Below, one piece after another: positions 26,301-35,079 of a stretch of 64,000 nucleotides of DNA. The stretch is from Thysanoteuthis rhombus (Eukaryota; Mollusca; Cephalopoda; Oegopsida; Thysanoteuthidae). The translations under genes were made by a program, and so were the position numbers. The DNA lies in the NCBI GenBank assembly GCA_963457665.1, contig OY735201.1, positions 32,907,823 through 32,971,822 on the forward strand. The letters are read 5' to 3'. Positions within the stretch are counted from its first letter, which is position 1, and the number at the start of each line of letters is the position of its first letter. The notes under the pieces were generated by a model, which was not told the DNA's origin, made no database searches, and saw only the letters and a program-made list of their open reading frames with translations.

Positions 26301-29300
26301 TAGAAGTTACATACAGATAAACAGAATCAGACTTTCTAGTTTTATATAGACAGATCAAAATCAGGTCATTATAATTGGTGTAAGCAAGAACACAGATCCC
26401 ACACTTATCAGTTATTTTTCTCAGAAATTTTCAGAAAGGAACCACTTGAAAACATGCCATTAGCTCACAGAGACATTTTTGTAGGGATATGTAGTGTAGT
26501 TCTTGAGCTAGCCCCTCACATACAAGTGGACGAACATTTGGTGAATTATAGTAAGGGAGATAATCATTTCCATTAACATCTTAACATACCATACAATTGA
26601 TCAGTTTTCAGTCATATTTTCTTATATTCATGAATAAATACTTCACTGATATTGTAAAAAAAAAACTCAAGTCAATATATAGTAGAAGTTCATTTAAAAA
26701 TTTCTGGGGCTTGAAGCTTGAATGAAGTGTTGTTTAGTTGATAACGATCTTTGAATGGACAAGGTAATCAAGTCTTTTCCATGAAACATGGTTTCGTTTA
26801 TTCCTTTCACTAGGGTTTTTGTGCATGAATATAGATCAGTGTTTATTATGGGAGGTATTAGGGTAAAAAATAGAAACAAATGTTTTTAGATACAACTTAC
26901 CTTCTGCTCTACAAGCTGTGGAAGTGATTTTCGTACGTGTTCCTGAATTCGAAAGAAGGCTAGAGATGGTTCATTGGCAATGATGTGTAAATTTTCCGAA
27001 AACTTTTCACTCACTTTGGAAATGAAATATAAAAGTAAAAGAAAAATTATAAAAGTGTTTTGCCTATCGAGACAAAAACAATCAACTTCATTTTTTCAAC
27101 TCTTCAACTCAATTGCATTTATTTAGAGTCATTCCTCTTTGCACTTGTTAATTCAACTTTTTCTCATCCACATCACTCGCTTTTCTTTATCTCTTTAAAA
27201 GTCCCATCCCTCAGCTTTTATATTTTTATTGAAAATGTTTTGTTAGATTGAACGTACCACTTCTGTGGCTTTATCTATGAAATTCAGCAAGTTTCAGAAG
27301 ATAGTGAAATTGGATAAAAATCCCAACTTGAAACTTTGAATTCAACTGATGAGAGCATTGATACATTCTGAAGGTTTAGACTGTAATATTCTTATTGACT
27401 TCAAGAAAAAAAATATCTTACAAAAATGAGAGATTGTAGGCAATTTTATTTTTCATTATAAGAACTTGAAAAAATATTTAGGGTAGTATAGACAGCTTCA
27501 GAGAGATCATTACATAATGATTCAAGTTTAGAATAACACACAGAAAACATAATATTGGACAGACGTTGAAGGGTTCTACCCTTTTTTATACGTGCATGTG
27601 TTTGTGCGTTTATATGCACTCCTGGCCATACTGTTTTGTCAACAGACTGGAAAATTGATGGAGAGCACAAAAAAATTCTTTGGAAAAAAGTTTTAATGTG
27701 TTTTCTGAATTTTCCGCAGATCCGAATCTTAAACCCTATTTTCCCATTCGTATGTAGAGAGTCCTACCGTCTCAAGCACGTAACTGGCGTACCCTTACAC
27801 ATGGCGTCCTGGGTGACTGCCCGCGTTGCCGATACCTTGCACCGGCTCTGATCACATGTCAGATGTTTTGAAAAGTGAACAATAATTTTAGATTATTTGC
27901 AGGCCTTTTTTAGAATAAAAACCTCGTAATGATAGATAAGACTGGCTAAGAAATTTTATAGAACATGAGAAATCAGCGTAATGAGTGAACGACACGAGTC
28001 AGCCTGTAAAGGGAGGTAACACCTAATCCACAGATGAGAAAATTACATCCATCAATAAAACTGAACTATGCACCCACATTAAAAAAGCACTTTCTCAAGG
28101 GTTGTATCGTGAAAAGTTGAAATAAATAAGTATGCAAACATCGGTGTGACTAGTCCCTCCTGTTTGCACCGACACCGTTCACTTATTAGCGATCGATCTA
28201 ATAAATCGGGTATTGATAATACTGTGGCATCACTAAAATGAAATCGAAAATTATCTTAAGCAGAAAATTAGGTGCTCCAAAATAAATTGACAATTCCCAG
28301 GCTTTAGACACGTATTACTTACCTCTTCGGGCTTTGTGTTCTAATTCAGGCTCAACATTATTTTCCCTGAGAACAGGTGTACCTCCACTAGGTACTCTCC
28401 GCAGTAGACCGTCACTTCCTAAAAAAACGTAGAAGAAATGGCTTTACTTACCAAAACCAAACTATTGGGAAATTAAACAAAAACATCTGGTTGTAAGTCT
28501 GGTAACCCTTTTTTTTTTTTTTTTTGACATAGTGACGATACTCTTGTCTTATCTGAGCAATCGAATTACTTCTCTCTTTCAATAATTGAATTAAAATTGA
28601 TTTTGAACATTGGAGACTAACACCATCTTATCTTTCCTTACAGTTACCGTGTTGGTGCTAATGTTCACGCATATGTTTTTCTTACTCATGTTAACCAACT
28701 TTAAAAAAGAAACCCGTGTAGACCTATCACCATTTTTTGTTCAAATCTGGCCCCGAAAAGCGGGTCTTATTGAATTAAAAAAATGTACTCAATCTACCCG
28801 AAAGAGTTTGGTAAATTAAAACTTGAAAAAGAAAAAAAAAAAAAGAAATAGCCTTACGTTAAATTTTAAAATTGTTTGTTTGTAAAAGAAATATCAACTT
28901 TAACCACTGATTTTAATTTCAAGTTTCAACTTTGAAAAAATGGATGGGGAAAGAATATAATTTACGCCATATCTTTAAATCTTTTTTTCAGGTGGAGGAC
29001 AAAATCCCCTCAGATAAAACCTATTAGGACAAAATCCCCTTAGATCAAATACGAAGTAGGACAAAGGCCTCTTGGTTAAATAGAAATATGACAACAACAA
29101 AAATAAAAATAAAATAAATAAATCAAGTACAGTAATTGGTGATGGATTAATTTTTTTTTACCTCCTTACTCTTATTATTCTTAGTTAAGAAGTATTTACC
29201 TGGCCCCATATTCTAATCATTCACAAATTTTTGAGGCATTCAAAAATTAAAGAATGATACCACCACAATGAATTTTCGTCAGGTCGGAAAACAACTGAAT

Positions 29301-29733
29301 ACTATTTTATGTTGTGCAAGAAATGTTTTCGGTCAACGGTCAAGTGCACTGCTGTAACAACAACCAACTGAATTAAGTGCTGCTTATCGATAGAAAACCA
29401 TAAAAAACATTTACACTTCTTCACAGAAATAAGTGGGAAAAAAAGAACAATAGACATATAAGTAAGGAAATTAAAAACAAATACTCGAATTTTACATTTG
29501 TCAATGAACTGCGGTACACAGAAAAGAGAAGAAGAAATGATTTTAAAACGAAAGCCAAGTTTAATAACAAAACAAAAAAAATAAACAAACAGATTTTAAT
29601 GCAAGCAGTAATGACAATTCAATTTAAACGAGTTATTGTTTACTTGAGCCGAATTCATAATTTTCCTTCTCTTTCTCATCTTACCTTGCATCTCGCCGTG
29701 TAATTGAATCAAATAATTCATTCCATTTTCCAT
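7402..29733 (-). CDS. BORCS8: BORCS8 (MEF2BNB) homologue, BORC complex subunit, seven coding exons
   Basis: Joined exons, minus strand: 29733-29685, 28418-28323, 27013-26901, 25748-25684, 24852-24745, 19779-19609, 7561-7402. They total 762 nt, giving 253 residues plus stop, and every junction is GT-AG with matching phase. Residues 49-145 match the BORCS8 core: VSEKFSENLHIIANEPSLAF, then FRIQEHVRKSLPQL, QGACFDTEYAKNAV and HFQNIQDLLKNAM. Known role: BORC sits on the cytosolic face of lysosomes and recruits Arl8, which couples to kinesins. Residues 1-48 vary between species. Residues about 146-253 form a Ser/Thr/Gly-rich then Arg/Ser-rich, probably disordered tail absent from the short vertebrate protein. 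The start ATG is preceded in frame by TAA seven codons upstream. Introns contain many transposon remnants. The core is very secure. The last two exons rest on phase and openness. Confidence 0.9.
7800..8311. mobile_element. Nonautonomous TIR element, Tigger/pogo-like
   Basis: The left end CAGTAACCCCTTGCCATTTG is matched in inverted orientation by CAAATGGCAAGGGATAAC at 8293-8310. About 510 bp lie between, with no coding sequence. The internal text 'actcgttaaccacgagaattcgttaa' near 8123 resembles Tigger-type subterminal sequence. It sits between 7561 and 19609, in intron 6 of the BORCS8 homologue. Confidence 0.55.
8772..9058 (+). repeat. Two-unit tandem tRNA-like repeat (SINE-like)
   Basis: Two diverged units (8772-8912, about 141 bp, and 8913-9058, about 146 bp) both begin TTAATAAAT, continue into an A-run and end just before the next TTAAT. 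Each contains a tRNA-like core. In unit 1 GTAGAGCACTGATCAGCAAG resembles the D-arm and anticodon-stem side, and GTGGGTTCGATAATC resembles a Pol III B box. Unit 2 has GTGGGTTTGATTCTGATTGG. Lies in intron 6 of the BORCS8 homologue. Confidence 0.6.
9060..13605. other. Intronic sequence without recognisable features
   Basis: Part of the 12-kb intron 6 of the BORCS8 homologue. I saw no exon, RNA gene or identifiable transposon. Short open frames have no family likeness. Mononucleotide A/T runs are common. Confidence 0.5.
13610..14200 (-). mobile_element. Deleted mariner derivative, copy 1
   Basis: Matches a second copy at 58665-59215 along most of its length, for example CAATATACGACCCATTTGAAG and TTTAGTGGTCA in both. 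Minus-strand translation gives broken mariner segments: a stretch like the N-terminal DNA-binding region running into VLHELNEI (compare KWVPHEL of mariners), then degenerate C-terminal text. The middle of the transposase is missing in both copies. Confidence 0.6.
14212..14530. repeat. Minisatellite, about 118 bp x 2.7
   Basis: Three diverged units start at about 14214, 14329 and 14446. Each begins with a variant of AATCTGTGTATAGTAAGG and contains a variant of TTCATCCTTTATT. It directly abuts the mariner derivative to its left. Confidence 0.65.
14531..18365. other. Intronic sequence with microsatellites only
   Basis: Part of intron 6 of the BORCS8 homologue. It contains a TA-rich run near 15637-15670 and a GA run at about 15751-15776. 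Otherwise I see no exon, RNA gene or clear transposon. Confidence 0.5.
18370..19135 (+). pseudogene. Mariner (SETMAR/FLJ37770-type) transposase remnant
   Basis: Starting around 18378 one frame reads CRELEDHARNDLNFITKIIT followed by SDEST and YNYDTE, matching the region around the first catalytic Asp of mariner transposases. After frame breaks, KAFSVRKLIPSGQTVKE, then an equivalent of the HHDNAPSH box reading HYNIPSHKSI (second catalytic Asp changed to Asn), then HPFYSPDFTSCDL with a stop directly after. The gene is frameshifted and lacks an intact catalytic triad. It lies in intron 6 of the BORCS8 homologue, antisense to it. Confidence 0.85.
19609..19779 (-). CDS. BORCS8: BORCS8 homologue exon 6 (Ser/Thr-rich tail)
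   Basis: Acceptor GGATTGAAG|ACAGC, donor CCAAG|GTAGGT. Open for 171 nt and in phase with exons 5 and 7. Encodes QQEKRHPSMYFAGSSTVN and then a Ser/Gly/Thr-rich low-complexity run ending MTQSGSGQP. A nearby alternative acceptor at the following CAG would break the frame. No domain is recognisable. It is probably disordered. Confidence 0.75.
20315..20363. repeat. (AT)n microsatellite
   Basis: About 24 uninterrupted AT dinucleotides, in intron 5 of the BORCS8 homologue. Confidence 0.97.
20788..20996. mobile_element. Palindromic foldback element, copy 1
   Basis: Two arms of roughly 75-80 bp (20790-20866 and 20907-20990) are inverted copies of each other. They share TTGTCTAGACCA, the block ATGATACATTCACTGTGTAA (left arm diverged) and ATCATTTCAAATAAGAG. 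The centre is a short AT-rich spacer with another inverted motif, AGAATAAA / TTTATTCT. The same arm sequence occurs at 45141-45416 and 39662-39785, where it is the tail of a tRNA-like unit. Confidence 0.8.
21927..22368. mobile_element. Possible TTAA-flanked nonautonomous element
   Basis: Left end TTAACCCATTAGGTGCC resembles piggyBac-type termini. The proposed right end near 22368 reads GTGAATAAAGGGTAAAA, an imperfect inverted match. No coding sequence lies inside. The terminal match is short and weak. Confidence 0.25.
23560..24650 (+). pseudogene. Mariner transposase remnant in BORCS8 intron 5
   Basis: Readable plus-strand segments in changing frames are SPAMKNGCKVRVPCEEN, then ILFCVWWDLKGIFLS (compare LCVWWDWKGIIYYEL), then FCC-DNACPHVANATQ (compare HHDNARPHVA), then EYSPDQM with SEYHLSH (compare SDYHLF), and FYDGFLKS towards the C-terminus. 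Asp of the ITGDEKW box appears as Asn (ACCGGCAATGAAAAATGG), and the last catalytic Asp as Glu. The copy has many stops and frameshifts. It ends about 100 bases from the exon 5 splice donor. Confidence 0.85.
24745..24852 (-). CDS. BORCS8: BORCS8 homologue exon 5 (end of core)
   Basis: Acceptor CTTCCAG|TGCTG, donor GAGAAA|GTAAGT. Encodes residues 108-143, with NSSVHFQNIQDLLKNAMFMK, and two bases of Lys144. Reading straight through the donor gives AAG TAA. An unspliced transcript would therefore stop at Lys144, close to where the vertebrate core ends. A mariner remnant lies about 100 bases further downstream in intron 5. Confidence 0.93.
25228..25545. repeat. Dispersed repeat, family shared with 59.7 and 63.0 kb
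   Basis: Starts TTGTCAGGGGGAGTAATTGTG, nearly the same as TTGTCAGGGGAAGTAATTGTG at 62971, and like the related text at 59743. It continues through partly repeated internal blocks with 'atttaatcagttctt' and 'aaatttcattgaaat'-like motifs. Non-coding. Lies in intron 4 to intron 5 surroundings, just below exon 4. Confidence 0.6.
25684..25748 (-). CDS. BORCS8: BORCS8 homologue exon 4 (core)
   Basis: Acceptor CTATTCAG|CATGAAG, donor CCAAAAA|GTATGT. Encodes residues 87-107, HEVQEIQQNVQGACFDTEYA and Lys, plus two bases of Asn108. It is part of the predicted helical core. Confidence 0.93.
26901..27013 (-). CDS. BORCS8: BORCS8 homologue exon 3 (core)
   Basis: Acceptor TTTCCAAAG|TGAGTG, donor GCAGAAG|GTAAGT. 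Encodes residues 49-86, with ANEPSLAFFRIQEHVRKSLP, the best conserved block of the family (vertebrate counterpart ANEPSVALYRLQEHVRRSLP). This exon decides the identification. Confidence 0.95.
27640..27850. other. GC-richer unexplained patch in BORCS8 intron 2
   Basis: The part from 27752 to 27850 is clearly richer in G and C than its surroundings (for example GTGACTGCCCGCGTTGCCG). It holds a 71-codon plus-strand frame with no recognisable family. It could be an old repeat fragment. Confidence 0.3.
28323..28418 (-). CDS. BORCS8: BORCS8 homologue exon 2
   Basis: Acceptor is a seven-T run followed by AG|GAAGTG, and donor is GAAGAG|GTAAGT. Encodes residues 17-48, including GSDGLLRRVPSGGTPVL and the charged stretch ENNVEPELEHKARR, ending with one base of Val49. 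It is the variable segment just before the conserved core. Confidence 0.8.
28992..29092. repeat. Short tandem repeat, about 33 bp x 3
   Basis: Three units begin AGGACAAAATCCCCTCAGAT, AGGACAAAATCCCCTTAGAT and AGGACAAAGGCCTCTTGGTT. In intron 1 of the BORCS8 homologue. Confidence 0.8.
29685..29733 (-). CDS. BORCS8: BORCS8 homologue exon 1 (start exon)
   Basis: Encodes MENGMNYLIQLHGEMQ plus the first base of codon 17. The donor is CAAG|GTAAGA. An in-frame TAA lies seven codons upstream of the ATG, so no longer N-terminus is possible in this exon. The residues are not conserved with vertebrates. The phase (one base left over) exactly fits exon 2. Confidence 0.75.
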
Positions 29734-30140
29734 ATGTAGAAAGAAGGTCGGACATTAAAGTCGTTTTCTCTCTCAAGAAAGACTAAGAGAGAGAAACAGT
29801 TTTCTTATTTCAGATTTTTTTTTTGTCTCTCAGTAAATGGATATAATTTTAACCAGCTTGGCAGTAATGCTATTATTGTTCATAACGAACGCTCCATCAC
29901 CAATGTGATGATGATGATGGAACTAGTAGTCTACGCGCACCTGACGATGCGATCATCATCGTCATCATCATTACCATCATCATCATGATCACCATCATCA
30001 TTAGCATCACCATCATCATCATCACTTTTGAACCTCCTCCTCCTCCTCTCTCTCTGTCTCTCTGTCTCTCTCTCTCTCCATATGATTGGATTGTTTTGCG
30101 GAGATCGAACCGTTGTGTTATACACAAATTCATTCACCGC
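29734..30140 (-). promoter_or_regulatory. Presumed upstream region of the BORCS8 homologue
   Basis: This is the sequence immediately 5' of the start exon. On the minus strand it carries a GA-rich run (30040-30080), a GGAGGAGGAGG run and GATGATGATG blocks (29905-30035), within 350 bases of the ATG. No TATA box or initiator could be fixed, and the transcription start is unknown. The regulatory role is inferred from position only. Confidence 0.35.
29905..30080. repeat. Compound (ATC)n / (CTC)n / (CT)n microsatellite
   Basis: Interrupted CATCATCAT and its variants run from about 29905 to 30023, followed by CCTCCTCCTCCTCC and CTCTCTCTGTCTCTCTGTCTC to 30078. Open frames through it are low-complexity artefacts. 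Confidence 0.95.
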
Positions 30141-30524
30141 TGATAATTCTTCTCATTCATATTTTTACAATAACAGATTTAGTTAGAATTTGATGAAATA
30201 GTGGTGCTTAGGTGTTGAATTTTATTTAGATTATAATTAATGACATGACTCTGGGCAGGACAGTATTGTAATTAAAAAAAAAATAGTGTCTTTAATTTAA
30301 TAAAAATTTGAAAAAAAAAACAAAACAAATAAAATCGGGACATGAAGAAACAGTATGCGAAAAAATAAATGTTTCTTAAAAACTTTTGTGTTTTCCGTGG
30401 TGTTATTTAGAAGTAAGAATAGTACGTAATTTCACTCACAAGAAATTTCTTACGTCGTATCGGTGTTATGATTATTCAATTCTTTCAGCAAAAAAAAACA
30501 AACAAAACAGTTGACTATGTTATA

Positions 30525-31220
30525 CGGACTTCTGCAAGTCACAATGTTGATCAGTCGAAAGGCATCAGCTGTGAATATCAACTCTTGTAGTACGAATATT
30601 TCGACTGAATTTGTACTCATCAAGTAATTCAGTATTTTTTTGTAAATCTGAATGAATAAAAGTTTTATTGGAATTTTCTTTTGGAATCATATGTTACAGG
30701 AGAAAGAATAATTTAATTTTTATTTATCGTAATTTGAATGAAGTAAGGTTTTATTGCGATTTTATTTTTTATTTTGTAACTATGGGGGAAGTTGGTTGAT
30801 TTTGCATGATTTAGGTAGTTTTGTATAAAGTACAATTAATGGAGACTAAGATAAGATTGTTTCGTCATGTGTTTAAAAAAATCCAATTATGTGCTAAAGA
30901 TCTTCTGTTTTCAAAATTTTAAATCCTGCTAGAAATATTTGTAGTTTGCATAAAAGGAGAAGCGAAAAAAAAAGCATATCTTTCAGCTTGTTTCATGAAA
31001 ATGAATTAAAAAAAAAACTTATCACTAATTCTATTTTTCCTGTGACATATGACACAAAAAAATAAGATCACAATAAAACCATTAATCATTGAAATTTACA
31101 AAAAATGTCGAATTAAATATCATAATTAGTATAAATTTAGTCAAATTATACGTACTACAAGAATTGACATTCTCGACTGATGCCTTTTGACTGATCGACG
31201 ATCTTCAGTGTAACCTGCGG
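30525..31220. repeat. Inverted-repeat pair enclosing about 550 bp
   Basis: The left arm (30532-30597), containing GATCAGTCGAAAGGCATCAG and CTCTTGTAGTACG, is matched in inverted orientation by the right arm (31151-31218), containing CGTACTACAAGAATTGACAT and CTGATGCCTTTTGACTGATC. The spacer is AT-rich and non-coding. It could be a TIR element or two oppositely inserted repeats. Confidence 0.7.
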
Positions 31221-31619
31221 TAAAGTAAAGTAAAATAATTTATTCAACTAAGCACTTGACATTACATAAAATATCAAGAACGTCCTTAATACACCACTTG
31301 CATTATGACTAATGTTTATTTTTTTTAGACTAGATTCTTTTTGTTTTTACGAATTAGAAAATCAGCCTTTTGTCGGATTTTTTTTTTTTCATAAAAGTTT
31401 ATCAAAAGTTTATAATGTCAATGTAACAAATTACTTTCAGGTAGAAAGTTCGCATTTTGTTAAATTGTTCTTCATATGATTTATTTGGTTCATTCCGTCA
31501 TTTATCAAAGCCCCCATATTTGACAGGAATTATGTCTTTTTCTTTAAAAAATCGAACTCCATTCTTCGGGAGATGGTAAACATTGTGTTTAATTGAAATT
31601 CTAAAGACTGACCTTCAAA

Positions 31620-31975
31620 CTGAGTAGCATGCAATGTGCACGTGAAAGGATCATGCTCAACCTCACACGGAGAGATCACAAGACAGCAAAATATATCAGG
31701 GGGAGAACAGGAGTCTGAGACATCATAGAATCCATTAGAAAACTCAAATGGCAATGGGCTGGTCATGTTGCAAGAATGGCAGACAACCGATGGACATCAC
31801 ATCTCACAACATGGATCCCAAATGATCACATGGGTAACCGAGGCCGGCAGGATACAGCATGGAGAGGCGAACTAAACAAGTTCAGGAAGTATTGGCTCCG
31901 TGACGCCCATGATGGAGACGTCTGGTGAATGTCAAACGTCGGAAGATAAAAGGCTGATGATGATGATAATGACGA
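31620..31975 (+). mobile_element. RTE-type LINE, 3' end fragment
   Basis: One plus-strand frame reads MQCARERIMLNLTRRDHKTA, then a stop, then KLKWQWAGHVARMADNRWTS and NRGRQDTAWRGELNKFRKYW. This is the C-terminal end of RTE-class endonuclease-reverse transcriptases. The fragment ends in a TGATGATGATGAT tail at 31955-31975, a typical RTE short-repeat 3' end. Confidence 0.85.
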
Positions 31976-32224
31976 AAACAAACTCGTTTAAATTGATTTT
32001 TTTCGTTTTAAGGTACTCAAAAAATAATTATTCATGGTATGTGGTTTTTATGGCTTAAATTTAAATTAGATTTTTCTCTTATGTCAAAATTTTCTACTTC
32101 ATTTGCTAATTCATTCTTAAAAAATGAAAAAAATATTCATGCTACTACTAAAAACACTGGACATTTCGAAAAAATTCTATTGTTGAACTCCTAGAGAGTT
32201 TCAAAATCCTAGAGAGTTGTCAGG

Positions 32225-34360
32225 ACTAGTATGATTTTCTTGTTCTTGAAAGTTGTGCTTGCTCTACCGAAAGCCTGCAAACATGGTATGATTCTTCGCT
32301 TTATTTCTTCTATTTTTGAGGATTTCATGGAAATTCGTTGTCTTAATGTAGTGGTCTAATCTCTTCAGCTCTGCGTTTTTTATTTTAATCGCTGTGTCCT
32401 TGTCCTCAACACGTTTATTGTACATGACGTTTGTTTTGCAGAGATTCTCCTGGAGACCAAAGTTCTTGCTTTCTTCATTTAGTTGGTCTAACTTTTTCGA
32501 GGGTTCACGGCAAAAAGGCGATATCGTCAGCAAATCTGAGGTTACTTAGGTATTAGCCTTCTATTCTGATTCTCTTATTTTCTGGTCTAGGTTTCGGGAG
32601 ATCATTTGCGATGATTGTGAAGAGTTTGGGTGAGCTGGTATCATCTTGTCTCACTCCTTCATCTAGTAGAAAAGACTCAGAGTTTTCATGTAGCCTGATT
32701 AAGGAACTACTGTGTTGGTAGACATGTTGTAATATTCTGACATATACAGGGTTTACGCCTTGTGGGGGATCTTCACTAAGTCAAAGACTTTTTTAAAGTC
32801 ATCAAATGCTACAGCGATACTAATTTTTTATTCTGCTGCTTTCTTTTTCAGATGGTTTACTGAACGGGGATGGTCAATGTTTGTTTGAGGTATAAGTTGA
32901 CTAGAATGGCTAGTTTCCAAGTAATGACTTTCCCAGCTTTTTGAGTAGGTCGATGGTGATGTTACCGGGTCCAGAGGCCTTTCTTTATTTGCCTCACTTT
33001 CTGCAGAATAGTGGTTTTTGCATAATTCTTGAGTGCGTTCAACACATCGGCTCCTATCCGTTGTTAGGTTTCCTTTTGTTTCGTGCACACTACTTATTTG
33101 CTTTCTTCCTCTACCGAGAGACTTTCCAATAGTTGTGAAGCCTCTCCCCTTTTCGAGGACGCTTTGTTTTCTTTTATATTCTTTTGGGTGGTTTTGTTCT
33201 GTTTTGTTACTCTGTTTTTTTTTCTTGGTGTTGCTGGTGACTTGAGGTTCGTGCATTTTTCCATAAGTTTCTTTGTTTCTTCCGAGAGTTTACAGATGGT
33301 GGTTCGTTTTCTCCTTGGCTTGAACATACTCGTGACTTCAATTAAAGAGGTTGTTATATTGTTGCTGAGCTTATTGGTGTTCTCTTCTTGTTCGACGAGG
33401 ATTGTGTTTTCCAGTTCCAACTTGAATGATCAGGAGAGCTCTTTTTGTACGCCAAGTTTTTGCAGTTTGGTACGGAACATATTCCTGCATTCTCTTTTGG
33501 TGTTAATTTGAATTTTACATCTTATCATTCTGTGGTCGCTTCCAATATTGATTTAGGACTTAAATATCTTTGTCGGTGTCGTACTTGTCTGCTAGGATGA
33601 AGTATATTTCATTCTTGATTTCTTGATTGGGGCCCCCACAAGTCCACTTTCTTTTTGGTTTTTCTTCTTGAAGTTCATGATTTTGAACCGTTTGCTGTTG
33701 CAAAATTAACAAGATCGTCACCCCTCACGATTCGTATTTTGTATTCATACTTGCCGACGCATTTTTCATTACCTTTTCCTACTTGGCTGTTGAAGTCTCC
33801 AATAATGACATTGAAGTATTTTTTTTTTGTTTCTTGGAGAATGGAATTCAAGTTGTTGGTGACACTGACTACACAATCTGAGATGGCTTTGAATCCTACA
33901 ACATCACCTTTAGGTTTTTTATGGATAAGAAGGCCAACTCCGCTTTGTTTTCTTTTTTCTTTTCCGAGGTTGTACAGAAGATATTTTCTGTTTAGTTCTC
34001 ATTTCGCTAATACTGATAGTGTCACAGTTATCGTTAAGGTGCGTGTCTGTTGAGAGTGTCCTGACATTGTCGGTACCTATGTACAGTGTTGTTTTCTTGG
34101 TGACGTTCTTGGTGTTGTGTTTGCGTAGTTGCACTTTGGGCACAATACTCCCACCCAAAGCAAGTGAAGTGGTTAGGCCTTCTGAGACCACTGACCCAGC
34201 AGGAATGGTTGTTTTCCTGGGGACCTTCTCGGTGTTGTGTTTGGGTAGTTGCCTTTGGAGCACATCACCTGCACCCATAGCAAGTGATGTGGCTAATCCC
34301 TATGGAACCGATGATCCAACAGTAAGAGCCGGTATATTTTTGATCGAGTGAACTGTGCAG
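32225..34360 (-). pseudogene. RTE-type LINE ORF2 remnant (endonuclease and reverse transcriptase)
   Basis: Read on the minus strand. Around 34118-34030 TTLYIGTDNVRTLSTDTHLN represents the start of an AP-endonuclease domain (normally ...TWNVRTL). The segment at 33420-32828 is the Lys/Glu-rich linker. From about 32790 VAFDDFKKVFD lies in the reverse transcriptase region, and from 32530 FCREPSKKLDQLNEESKNFG and KTNVMYNKRVEDKDTAIKIK follow, typical of RTE after the FADD box. Stops and frameshifts run throughout. The 3' part of this copy is missing below about 32225. The plus-strand frames across this stretch are shadows. Confidence 0.85.
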
Positions 34361-35079
34361 CATGTTAGGCCATGTCCAGCCACGCTGGCCCATGACGTTA
34401 CGGTGGGGGTATGGGCAGTGAGTACTACTTGGCAATACTCATCACCATTTGAAATATCATGTGACAGGCTGTACTGGGTTACATGGTTCTAGTGGCGGGA
34501 AGTGATCCCCGACCTGACCTTGTTATGCTTGCTGGTGGTATTTGTAAAGTCTAAGTTGAAAAGTTTTTTGAATGCATCGTAGGCGTAGGTACATTGAAGA
34601 TTTACATAATTAAAAATAGTTTCAGAAGATGTAAGCATTTTGAAGTCTACCTGATTCTTAAAAATAAATGAATAAAAAAATCATACAGTCCAGGAAGTGT
34701 TTTCCCTGTGAATGTTGTGGCAGATCAGAGCAATAACCTTTCACCGTTGTATGACCTTTCTAATATTTTTGAGACATACCTCCATTTACGTAGAAGTGGA
34801 TGCTATTTATTAGGAGAAAGATCAGAAACCATTGATATCTGAATCTTTGGATAGCTAGGTGGGTGATATTGGATTATTCAAACCTCTCCCTCATTTCTTT
34901 CAAAATTCAACTTTGAAAGACTCCCGAAGGTTTAGTCGATATCAAAAGACGAGTTGATTTGTAACAAACGATTAAAAGGAAAGTAGTTCAAGAGGAATCC
35001 GGTATTGATAATCTACGATGGTTGGGTGAATATTTTTAATTCAATAAACATCAATGAACATGGAGTTTATGAAACTAAA

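Noticed and set aside
29897-30137. Asp/Met-rich 68-78 codon ORFs
   Set aside because: They are translations of the GAT and GA microsatellites.
32828-33511. Plus-strand and minus-strand ORFs of 108-142 codons near 33 kb as independent genes
   Set aside because: They are parts or shadows of one degenerate minus-strand RTE-type LINE. The minus frames carry its linker, and the plus frames have no family likeness.
31620-34360. Twin-priming inversion of a single LINE
   Set aside because: In twin priming the inverted 5' part lies upstream of the 3' end. Here the inverted part follows the tail, so two insertions or a later rearrangement fit better.
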